Positions 1 through 5,222 of a DNA stretch of 9,162 bases are shown in pieces. The notes below the pieces were generated by a model, which worked only from the letters and a program-made list of their open reading frames with translations, was not told the DNA's origin and ran no database searches. Location of the stretch: assembly GCA_947086925.1 (NCBI GenBank), contig CAMUAL010000048.1:1-9162 (forward strand). Reading direction: 5' to 3'. This DNA is from an uncultured Clostridia bacterium (GTDB taxonomy: Bacteria > Bacillota > Clostridia > Christensenellales > Pumilibacteraceae). Each line of letters begins with the position of its first letter. Position 1 is the stretch's first letter. Position numbers and translations under genes: made by a program.

Positions 1-40
1 GCTTGTAAGGCAGATGCTCTCCCAACTGAGCTAAGCTCCC
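1..40 (-). tRNA. tRNA-Val (anticodon UAC), truncated by window start
   Basis: Read on the minus strand, the first base is position 40. The acceptor 5' strand GGGAGCT is followed by TA, the D-arm stem GCTC/GAGC around a loop containing GG, then the anticodon stem 5' strand TCTGC and the loop CTTACAA. The loop gives anticodon TAC, which reads valine codons. The variable loop, T arm and acceptor 3' strand lie beyond the window edge. A good promoter lies just upstream on the same strand, so this is probably the first gene of its transcription unit, diverging from the YtxC-like gene. Confidence 0.93.
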
Positions 41-66
41 AAGTCCCACATGCTTAATGCTTATAT

Positions 67-95
67 ACTATACCAAAGATTTTAATAAAAAGCAA
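67..95 (-). promoter_or_regulatory. Sigma-A-type promoter for the tRNA-Val transcript
   Basis: On the minus strand a -35 box TTGCTT (90-95) is separated by exactly 17 bases from a -10 box TATAGT (67-72). Transcription should start near base 60, about 20 bases before the mature tRNA 5' end. This is the expected arrangement for a clostridial tRNA promoter. The spacing and both boxes are seen directly; activity is inferred. Confidence 0.8.
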
Positions 96-104
96 GAGAT
101 TTTA

Positions 105-170
105 ACATGATTTTCAAATTTTTTTTAATGTTTTTTCTTAAATAGCCGACATATATTTACATGATTTTCA
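105..170. repeat. Pair of 12-bp perfect direct repeats in the divergent intergenic region
   Basis: The 12-mer ACATGATTTTCA occurs at 105-116 and again at 159-170, with starts 54 bases apart (about five helical turns). One copy lies just upstream of the tRNA promoter's -35 box and the other overlaps a possible promoter of the YtxC-like gene. It could be a paired regulator site or chance in AT-rich DNA; nothing else distinguishes the two. Confidence 0.4.
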
Positions 171-190
171 CGCTTAAAAAACGATACACT
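162..190 (+). promoter_or_regulatory. Possible sporulation sigma-E-like promoter of the YtxC-like gene
   Basis: GATACACT (183-190) matches the Bacillus sigma-E -10 consensus CATACAMT at seven of eight positions. Fourteen bases upstream, TGATTTT (162-168) matches the -35 consensus KMATATT at five of seven. Start of transcription would be near 197, ahead of the ribosome binding site AAAGAGG at 204-210. No good sigma-A pair with 16-18 base spacing is visible; TAAAAT at 194-199 lacks a -35 box. The match is suggestive because the gene belongs to a sporulation-named family, but the region is AT-rich and the consensus comes from Bacillus. Confidence 0.3.
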
Positions 191-220
191 GCATAAAATA
201 AGTAAAGAGGTTTACAGGGA

Positions 221-967
221 ATGTTTCAATTCGGATTCAGCGTAGCAGGTGAGCACGCAAATTGGTTTAAAACAATAGAAGAAGTATTTGCCATAAGAGT
301 CAAAAAGTGCGGCGGAATATATGCGTGTGCCGAAACACCCACCGCGACAATAGTGTCGGTTGCGTGCGAAAAGTGCAAGTCGCAACTGCTCGGCGAAATT
401 CGCTCTTGCTTAATAGATATGTATGCCACCGTAGTCAAATACGAATTTCTGCGCAATGCCATTAAACTGCCTCTCGACCGCAATTCGTACAACCTGCTTA
501 TTCATACGCTTGTTGCGTTCGACCGCGAAAACGAGCGCGAGCTTATAGAAAGTTGTTTGATTATGCAAGACGGAATGTCGCTTGACGGAATCTTTAATTT
601 CAGAATGCAAGAACTTAAAAAGCGTTGGCAGGAGATTGCCGACCTTGCCATGTCGAACGCGCTTTATTTATTGGACGAAGAAACCTTTAACGAGCTTATC
701 CGTTTTTTAATAGGGGCGGTAAATCCGAAAATAATGCGTCTCGACGTTAAACAAACCGACAACAGATTCAACGTGTGCGGACATCTGCCCGAAAGCGATT
801 TCGAATACGATATAGTGGGAACCGAACAACTTATGCTGTATCTTATAGATATTGCTCCTCTCGAACTCAGGTTAAGCGGCAATTTCACCGACAAAAGACT
901 GTGCAACCGTCTTATGCAAATATTCGACGCAAAACGCGAAGACAATTTCGAAAAAATCAATCGGTGA
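221..967 (+). CDS. ytxC: YtxC-like putative sporulation protein
   Basis: A 248-residue soluble protein with no signal peptide or membrane segment. From memory of the YtxC family of spore-forming Bacillota, the best match is residues 120-178: a segment resembling the family's FxNFRLxxY (here FNFRMQELKKRW), then a helical D-A-x(n)-E-x-x-x-E-L-I-R-F-L-I stretch and a PKI...LDV segment like the family's PK..VHV. The end (residues 200-220, TEQLMLYLIDIAPLELRLSG) resembles the family's conserved I-A-P tail. The N-terminal third is Cys-rich (C30, C36, C49, C52, C63) and diverged. Length is slightly below the usual 270-300. The biochemical role of YtxC is not known. The start at 221 is supported by AAAGAGG at 204-210 with 10-base spacing. 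It is monocistronic as far as visible: 85 bases separate it from yajC, and no clear terminator follows. Assigned on family pattern only, so moderately sure. Confidence 0.68.
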   Translation: MFQFGFSVAGEHANWFKTIEEVFAIRVKKCGGIYACAETPTATIVSVACEKCKSQLLGEIRSCLIDMYATVVKYEFLRNAIKLPLDRNSYNLLIHTLVAFDRENERELIESCLIMQDGMSLDGIFNFRMQELKKRWQEIADLAMSNALYLLDEETFNELIRFLIGAVNPKIMRLDVKQTDNRFNVCGHLPESDFEYDIVGTEQLMLYLIDIAPLELRLSGNFTDKRLCNRLMQIFDAKREDNFEKINR

Positions 968-1023
968 TGAAATTTTCACATTAAATTGCTTGCTTTAATC
1001 GGTAAATTATGTTAAAGTCTTAA

Positions 1024-1029
1024 TATAAT
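1024..1029 (+). promoter_or_regulatory. Candidate -10 box of yajC
   Basis: A perfect TATAAT stands at 1024-1029, seven bases upstream of the AGGAG ribosome binding site (1036-1040) of yajC. The -35 region 17-18 bases upstream (GGTAAA or CGGTAA) does not match consensus. An alternative is TTGCTT (986-991) with TATGTT (1008-1013) at 16-base spacing, which leaves a more normal leader. One of the two probably starts yajC transcription; the sequence does not decide which. Confidence 0.4.
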
Positions 1030-1052
1030 ATTTACAGGAGTAAAAGATTTTA

Positions 1053-1640
1053 ATGTTTAACTATTTACTTGGCATAGAGAACAAAACGCAAACGATAATC
1101 ATGCTTGTGCTTTTGGCGGTTATGATTATTGTGTTGATAGTGCTGCCCATGTTTACAAACAAACGCAGAAATAAAGCGATTAACGACTTGCACTCGGCTT
1201 TGCGCCCCGGCGACGTAATCAAAACGGTAGGCGGCGTAGTCGGCACTATTATCGAAATCAAGGACATCAGTCCCGTAGATAAAGAAATGGTTATCGAAAC
1301 CGGTGTGGGCGACAACAAATCCACCATGGTATTCGACGTTCAAGCCGTTTACCAAATAATAAGCAAAGCCGATGCGCCCGCAAGCGAGCCGTTTGCGGAA
1401 ACCGAAACCAAAGACGCTCCCGCAGCGGCAGAATCCGAAAAAGCGGCTGACCCCGTTGTTGCAAACGAAACTCCCGCAGAAGAAAAAGCGGAAGTAAAAG
1501 AAGAAGCAAAAGAAGAACCCGTTGCCGAAGTTGTACCCGAGGAACAGGCGAAGTCGGAAGAAGCGGCAACCGCGGAAAACCCCGCTCCCGCAAAGAAGCC
1601 CGCGGCTACGCGCAAACCTCGCTCCACGGCAAAAAAGTAA
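1053..1640 (+). CDS. yajC: YajC, preprotein translocase accessory subunit with long charged tail
   Basis: YajC is a single-span membrane partner of the SecDF part of the Sec translocon. Residues 14-34 form one hydrophobic helix. They are followed by a positively charged turn (TNKRRNKA) and the conserved YajC core at residues 44-70, with the signature RPGDVIKTVGGVVGTI. Beyond residue 107 about 90 residues are low-complexity, rich in Ala, Glu, Pro and Lys and ending strongly basic (TRKPRSTAKK). Common YajC proteins are about 85-115 residues, so this tail nearly doubles the length; such tails occur in Gram-positive and mycoplasma YajC. The tail is predicted to be disordered and cytoplasmic. The ribosome binding site AGGAG (1036-1040) is 12 bases from the ATG, which is a little long, but no better start is present. 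It is followed by a terminator hairpin. secD and secF lie 2.2 kb downstream, consistent with the role. Confidence 0.9.
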   Translation: MFNYLLGIENKTQTIIMLVLLAVMIIVLIVLPMFTNKRRNKAINDLHSALRPGDVIKTVGGVVGTIIEIKDISPVDKEMVIETGVGDNKSTMVFDVQAVYQIISKADAPASEPFAETETKDAPAAAESEKAADPVVANETPAEEKAEVKEEAKEEPVAEVVPEEQAKSEEAATAENPAPAKKPAATRKPRSTAKK

Positions 1641-1664
1641 AAGACAAGCAGTTATAAATAAGAC

Positions 1665-1701
1665 AACCTCCGCATATACATTAGTATCTGTGGAGGTTTT
1701 T
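1665..1701 (+). terminator. Intrinsic terminator of yajC, overlapping the next gene's leader
   Basis: The 5' arm begins AACCTCCGCA (1665-1674) and the 3' arm ends TGTGGAGGTT (1689-1698). Ten outer pairs, one of them G-U, are followed by one T/C mismatch (1675/1688), then ATAC/GTAT (1676-1679 with 1684-1687) and an ATTA loop (1680-1683). A run of five T's (1697-1701) follows. Fourteen pairs with a T tract is typical of Rho-independent termination. The T tract ends only two bases before the ATG of the following gene, so that gene's Shine-Dalgarno is inside the hairpin. Confidence 0.8.
1692..1696 (+). promoter_or_regulatory. Ribosome binding site sequestered in the yajC terminator stem
   Basis: GGAGG at 1692-1696 is a consensus Shine-Dalgarno with seven-base spacing to the ATG at 1704. 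All five bases are in the 3' arm of the hairpin, paired with CCTCC at 1667-1671. A read-through transcript from yajC would therefore carry a masked ribosome binding site. The pairing is visible in the sequence; any regulatory effect is inference. Confidence 0.65.
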
Positions 1702-1703
1702 AT

Positions 1704-2090
1704 ATGGAAAACGAAGCTAAAAAAAGCAAAGTGGTATTCGAAATTTTAAAAGCACTTATAATCGCCGTTATACTCTCGCTTGTATTAGTGCTTTTGGCGG
1801 CACTCATTATAAAGCTGTTTAACATAAGCGACGGGGTAATACCCGTTATAAATCAGATTATAAAAGGAATAAGCATTTTACTCGGCTGTCTGATAGCCGT
1901 TAAAAACAAGTCTAACAACTGGCTCAAAGGCATTATAATCGGTATTTTATATATAGGACTCGCTTACGTTATTTTCTCGTTGCTTGACGGCGAATTTAAA
2001 ATCGGACTCGATATTTTAAACGACATAGCACTCGGTAGTGTAACGGGTATGCTCAGCGGAATACTTGCGGGTTTCAAAAAGCAACGCTGA
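1704..2090 (+). CDS. TIGR04086/DUF3792 family four-helix membrane protein
   Basis: A 128-residue integral membrane protein with four predicted helices at about residues 14-38, 46-66, 72-94 and 105-124, short loops, and basic ends (KK near residue 6, KKQR at the C-terminus). Size, helix layout, the glycine-rich second and fourth helices, and position between yajC and the SCIFF genes fit the TIGR04086 (DUF3792) family of Clostridia. Its function is unknown. The start is fixed by GGAGG at 1692-1696, itself inside a terminator hairpin. No internal promoter is evident between yajC and this gene, so expression probably depends on terminator read-through. The next gene has its own promoter 50 bases downstream of the stop. 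The family call is from topology and context, without a search. Confidence 0.7.
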   Translation: MENEAKKSKVVFEILKALIIAVILSLVLVLLAALIIKLFNISDGVIPVINQIIKGISILLGCLIAVKNKSNNWLKGIIIGILYIGLAYVIFSLLDGEFKIGLDILNDIALGSVTGMLSGILAGFKKQR

Positions 2091-2140
2091 TATGAATTTA
2101 TGCGATTATTACATGGTTACGAAAAAACACATAAAAACAC

Positions 2141-2169
2141 TTGATTTTATCCGCCGATTTTTGTATACT
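2141..2169 (+). promoter_or_regulatory. Sigma-A promoter of the SCIFF precursor/maturase operon
   Basis: TTGATT (2141-2146) and TATACT (2164-2169) are separated by 17 bases, a near-consensus sigma-A promoter. Transcription should start near 2176, giving a leader of about 28 bases with the ribosome binding site GGAGG at 2190-2194, nine bases from the scfA ATG. The precursor can thus be made independently of yajC and of the membrane protein gene. Confidence 0.8.
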
Positions 2170-2203
2170 GAATATGTAAGCTTATTAACGGAGGAATATT
2201 TTT

Positions 2204-2371
2204 ATGAAACACATTAAAATCGTTGCCGAAAAAACCGTAGAGTGCGGCAAAGGCACGGGTTGCGGCGAATGTCAAGCAAGTTGCCAATCGGCGTGCAAAA
2301 CAAGTTGCACCGTAGGCAACCAATCTTGCGAAAGAAAAATCGACAGAATACAAAAAGAGGACAACAGGTAG
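2204..2371 (+). CDS. scfA: SCIFF ranthipeptide precursor (six-Cys-in-forty-five family, here with seven Cys)
   Basis: A 55-residue peptide. It opens with MKHIK, as in many clostridial SCIFF precursors. Residues 20-42 carry the invariant Cys-rich core CGECQASC-QSAC-KTSC-TVGNQSC, with cysteines at 20, 23, 27, 31, 35 and 42. SCIFF peptides are RiPPs: a partner radical SAM enzyme links Cys sulfur to acceptor residues as thioethers. A Cys-to-Thr link is reported for the C. thermocellum homologue CteA; by spacing, C31 to T36 would be the equivalent pair here (inference). Two oddities: an extra cysteine at residue 14 (codon 2243-2245), and an extension after SCERK giving 55 rather than about 46 residues (tail IDRIQKEDNR). 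The stop is TAG, the only amber stop among the complete genes here. The ribosome binding site GGAGG (2190-2194) supports the start. The maturase follows 33 bases later in the same frame. No protease or exporter gene is adjacent. Confidence 0.95.
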   Translation: MKHIKIVAEKTVECGKGTGCGECQASCQSACKTSCTVGNQSCERKIDRIQKEDNR

Positions 2372-2404
2372 GTCGGGTATTTCGGCTTAAAGCGTAAACA
2401 AACG

Positions 2405-3745
2405 ATGGTACATACCTTTACTTGCTTAGGGCAGGATTTTTTGCTCGACGTCGAAAGCGGCACTCTTTGCCGAATAGACTCGTCAATGAAAAAGTTTATA
2501 GATACTGTCAACTCTCCGAGCGGTGAAATTAACGACGGAGAGTTTTCGCGTGTGCGGAAACTTTTTCCCGAAGAAGCGGAAGAAGTCGAGGCGCTTATAA
2601 AATCGGGCGCGCTTTTTTCGTCGCGTGCGGACTATGTTCCGCCCAAGCCCGACGGCACAATTAAATCAATGTGCCTGAATATTTGTCATAACTGTAATCT
2701 CGCATGCACATACTGCTTTGCCGACGAGGGAAAGTATTCGGGGCATAAAGCAAGCATGAGCATCGAAACCGCTTGCAAGGCTCTTGATTTTCTTGCGGAA
2801 AAAAGCGGAACGCGCCGCAATCTCGAAGTGGACTTTTTCGGCGGCGAACCGCTTATGAATATGGATGCGGTTTATGCCGCGGTTAAGCACGGACGCGAAC
2901 TCGAAAAGACTCATGACAAAAATTTCAGATTCACTATCACGACAAACGCCCTTAACTTAAACGACGAGATTTCCGAGTTTTTAAACCGTGAAATGTACAA
3001 CGTGGTAATAAGTATAGACGGGCGCAAAAATGTGCATAATCAAGTACGCAAGACTCAAAACGGCAAAGACTCGTTTGACGTAGTGCTTAAAAACGCATTG
3101 GCTTTTCGACGCATACGCGGCGACGGTCAGTATTATGTGCGCGGCACTTTTACGTCGCTTAACAAAGATTTCGCCGCCGACGCTTTGGCGATTGCCGACT
3201 ACGGATTCGACAAGCTTTCGTTAGAGCCGGTGGTTTTGCCCGACGGACACCCGCTTGCGCTTAATGATTCCGATTTGGACGAATTGTACGAACAGTACGA
3301 AATCCTTGCCGCGGAGTACATTAAACGCCGCAAAAACCCCGAAAGTTGGTTCAGCTTTTTTCACTTTATAGTAGACCTGAAACATTCGCCGTGTTTAAGC
3401 AAACGCTATTCGAGTTGCGGGGCGGGTACGGAATATGTTGCCGTAACTCCTGCGGGAGATATTTACCCGTGTCATCAGTTCGTGGGCAACGAAGCGTACA
3501 AAATGGGCAACATAAACGACGGCAAAATCGATATTGAGCTTTACGAAAAATTTACCCGCAACAACCTTGCGTATAAGCCTACATGCAAGCAGTGTTGGGC
3601 AAAATATTATTGCAGCGGCGGCTGTGCGGCAAACGCGGTAAACTTTAACGGCGAAATAACAGTGCCGTATAAAACCGCATGCGCACTTATGAAAAAAAGA
3701 CTCGAATGCGCTTTGGCAATTTATTGCATTGAAAACGAATTGTAA
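2405..3745 (+). CDS. scfB: Radical SAM/SPASM thioether-forming SCIFF peptide maturase
   Basis: A 446-residue enzyme, close to the usual 450 of the CteB/ScfB family, expected to install thioether crosslinks in the adjacent precursor using S-adenosylmethionine and iron-sulfur clusters in the cytoplasm. Residues 1-80 are the peptide-recognition (RRE-like) region, opening MVHTFTCLGQDFLLDVESG. The radical SAM cluster motif CX3CX2C is C97, C101, C104 (CNLACTYCF). FFGGEPL at 144-150 is the SAM-binding GGE motif. The SPASM domain has C338-X12-G351-X4-C356, then C394-X2-C397-X5-C403-X3-C407 and C426, the full set for two auxiliary clusters. Unusually, C94 with C90 and C97 forms a second, overlapping CX3CX2C motif. 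The ATG at 2405 matches the family N-terminus, but no convincing Shine-Dalgarno precedes it; the G-rich AGGTAGGTCGGG at 2366-2377 is too far away. It lies in frame with scfA, separated by TAG and 11 sense codons, so translation may be coupled. Shares the scfA promoter. Confidence 0.95.
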   Translation: MVHTFTCLGQDFLLDVESGTLCRIDSSMKKFIDTVNSPSGEINDGEFSRVRKLFPEEAEEVEALIKSGALFSSRADYVPPKPDGTIKSMCLNICHNCNLACTYCFADEGKYSGHKASMSIETACKALDFLAEKSGTRRNLEVDFFGGEPLMNMDAVYAAVKHGRELEKTHDKNFRFTITTNALNLNDEISEFLNREMYNVVISIDGRKNVHNQVRKTQNGKDSFDVVLKNALAFRRIRGDGQYYVRGTFTSLNKDFAADALAIADYGFDKLSLEPVVLPDGHPLALNDSDLDELYEQYEILAAEYIKRRKNPESWFSFFHFIVDLKHSPCLSKRYSSCGAGTEYVAVTPAGDIYPCHQFVGNEAYKMGNINDGKIDIELYEKFTRNNLAYKPTCKQCWAKYYCSGGCAANAVNFNGEITVPYKTACALMKKRLECALAIYCIENEL

Positions 3746-3779
3746 GCTGTATCTTTTTTACATTTATCGCGTTATTTAT

Positions 3780-3809
3780 TTGACTATTCTTTCATTTTTA
3801 TTATATAAT
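3780..3809 (+). promoter_or_regulatory. Strong sigma-A promoter of secDF
   Basis: TTGACT (3780-3785) and a perfect TATAAT (3804-3809) are 18 bases apart. The start of transcription should fall near 3816, and the strong ribosome binding site AGGAGG (3825-3830) follows with six-base spacing to the secD ATG at 3837. secD and secF therefore have their own promoter, separate from the SCIFF operon. No terminator is visible between scfB and this promoter, so some read-through is likely. Confidence 0.85.
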
Positions 3810-3836
3810 AGATATATTGCATGCAGGAGGCTCTAA

Positions 3837-5222
3837 ATGAAGAAAAAATCGTCAATCATAAAATTATCTATAATTGGCGTTATTACGATAATCGGTTTAA
3901 TCATGTCCTTTTGCACGTTTCATTTCGGTCTTACAACCTTTAAATCGTTCGGAAGCGCAATTAAGCTCGGACTTGACTTGAAAGGCGGCGTATACGCCGT
4001 TTACGGAATGGACAGCTCGGAAGATACGTCATCGGATATATCCACCCGTTTGGAAGCCACAAGAACCCGTCTTGAAAGATTGCTTTCATCGCGCGGCTAC
4101 ACTGAGGCAACCGTCGTACGCGAAGGAAGCGACCGACTCAGAGTAGAAGTGCCCGATGTAGACGACCCCGGCGAAATATTCACCATAATAGGTAAACCCG
4201 CCGAACTTAAATTCGTACTCGACAAAACAGGTGAAACCGTGCTTACCGGTAAAAACGTAGTGCGTGCGCAAGCTATGTACGACCAAAGCGGTAATCCTGT
4301 GGTTTCGCTTTCGCTCGACAGCGATGGAACGGCGGCATTTGCCGATGCCACAAGCAATCACATAGGCGAAACTATGTCGATAATTTCCACCGTCGACGGC
4401 GTAGACGATACTATATCGAGTCCTACGATTAACGTAGCAATAACAAACGGACAAGCGATAATCGAAAGTCCCGACATGACTTATGATGACGCGCAAAACC
4501 TTGCCGACCAAATCACTTCGGGACAGTTCGAAGTCAAACTTTCTTTGCTCGAAAGCAACACGGTTTCTCCGACTCTCGGCGAACAGGCTTTGTTTTACGG
4601 AATCATAGCGGGCATAATCGGACTTGTACTTGTAATGGCTTTCCTTATATGGCGTTACAGAATGCTCGGCGTAGTTGCGTCTATGTCGCTACTGCTTTAT
4701 ACCGCGCTCATGCTGTTCTTCTTATCGGTATTGCCTTGGGTTCAGCTTACGCTTCCCGGCATTGCGGGTATAATCCTGAGTATAGGTATGGCGGTTGACG
4801 CCAACGTAATTATTTACGAGCGTATCCGCGATGAATACAAAAACGGTAAATCGATGCTTGCGTCGTCAAACTTCGGTTTTAAACGGGCAACCATGGCTAT
4901 CGTAGACAGTAACGTAACAACCATTATTGCCGCGGTAGTATTGTTAATCTTCGGAACGGGTTCGATTCGCGGATTTGCAATAACTCTGTTGGTAGGTATA
5001 ATTTTGTCGCTGTTCAGCGCAATGCTCGTAACGAGAAAACTCGTTAAATACTTCATTGCCATTATGCCCGATAAACCTTCGTGGTTTAGCTTAAAACGCG
5101 CAAAAGGCGTTGAAGAAACCGATTCGTCGGAAGAAGAAACCGTCGAAGTGCAAGAAAGTGTGGAAATAGCGGAAGAAGGCAAAAAATCGACGGAAGGGGA
5201 GGTTGCTTATGAAAATATCTAA
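3837..5222 (+). CDS. secD: Protein translocase subunit SecD
   Basis: SecD is the larger half of the SecDF complex, which uses the ion gradient to pull proteins released from SecYEG across the membrane. Helix 1 is at residues 8-28. The conserved LGLDLKGG motif is at 44-51. An extracellular domain spans about 50-245, then NTVSPTLGEQ leads into five more helices between about 251 and 405. Helix 4 carries GMAVDANVIIYERIRDE (317-333), with the proposed proton-relay aspartate D321 retained. The 461-residue length is short beside E. coli SecD (615) because the extracellular part is reduced, as in many Gram-positives. An acidic Glu/Ser tail (424-461) is low-complexity. The start is supported by AGGAGG at 3825-3830. 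The last 14 bases overlap secF, indicating translational coupling. Confidence 0.96.
   Translation: MKKKSSIIKLSIIGVITIIGLIMSFCTFHFGLTTFKSFGSAIKLGLDLKGGVYAVYGMDSSEDTSSDISTRLEATRTRLERLLSSRGYTEATVVREGSDRLRVEVPDVDDPGEIFTIIGKPAELKFVLDKTGETVLTGKNVVRAQAMYDQSGNPVVSLSLDSDGTAAFADATSNHIGETMSIISTVDGVDDTISSPTINVAITNGQAIIESPDMTYDDAQNLADQITSGQFEVKLSLLESNTVSPTLGEQALFYGIIAGIIGLVLVMAFLIWRYRMLGVVASMSLLLYTALMLFFLSVLPWVQLTLPGIAGIILSIGMAVDANVIIYERIRDEYKNGKSMLASSNFGFKRATMAIVDSNVTTIIAAVVLLIFGTGSIRGFAITLLVGIILSLFSAMLVTRKLVKYFIAIMPDKPSWFSLKRAKGVEETDSSEEETVEVQESVEIAEEGKKSTEGEVAYENI
5196..5202 (+). promoter_or_regulatory. Ribosome binding site deciding the secF start
   Basis: GGGGAGG at 5196-5202 lies inside the 3' end of secD. 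It has six-base spacing to the ATG at 5209, which is ideal, and zero spacing to the in-frame TTG at 5203. The ATG at 5209 is therefore the likely start of secF. Confidence 0.8.

Noticed and set aside
971..999. Small palindromes after the YtxC-like gene (TGAAATTTTCA, ATTAAA/TTTAAT) as a terminator
   Set aside because: The stems are short and purely AT-rich with no following T tract; they are not a credible terminator.
1653..1658. TATAAA as a -10 box for the DUF3792 gene
   Set aside because: No -35 box at 16-18 bases upstream; that stretch is the A-rich end of yajC.
2166..2203. A riboswitch or structured leader before scfA
   Set aside because: The predicted leader is only about 28 bases and contains no inverted repeat beyond the ribosome binding site.
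2204..3745. TAG being reassigned to a sense codon in this organism
   Set aside because: Only one TAG is involved, the SCIFF core is complete before it, and the other genes use TAA or TGA normally; occasional read-through is the most that could be argued.
4086..4511. A 141-codon open frame on the minus strand inside secD
   Set aside because: It is fully inside a well-supported gene, shows no recognisable domain or ribosome binding site, and its residue composition follows from the codon usage of secD on the other strand.
5203..5208. TTG at 5203 as the secF start, adding two residues
   Set aside because: It would touch the Shine-Dalgarno with no spacing; the ATG at 5209 has six-base spacing.
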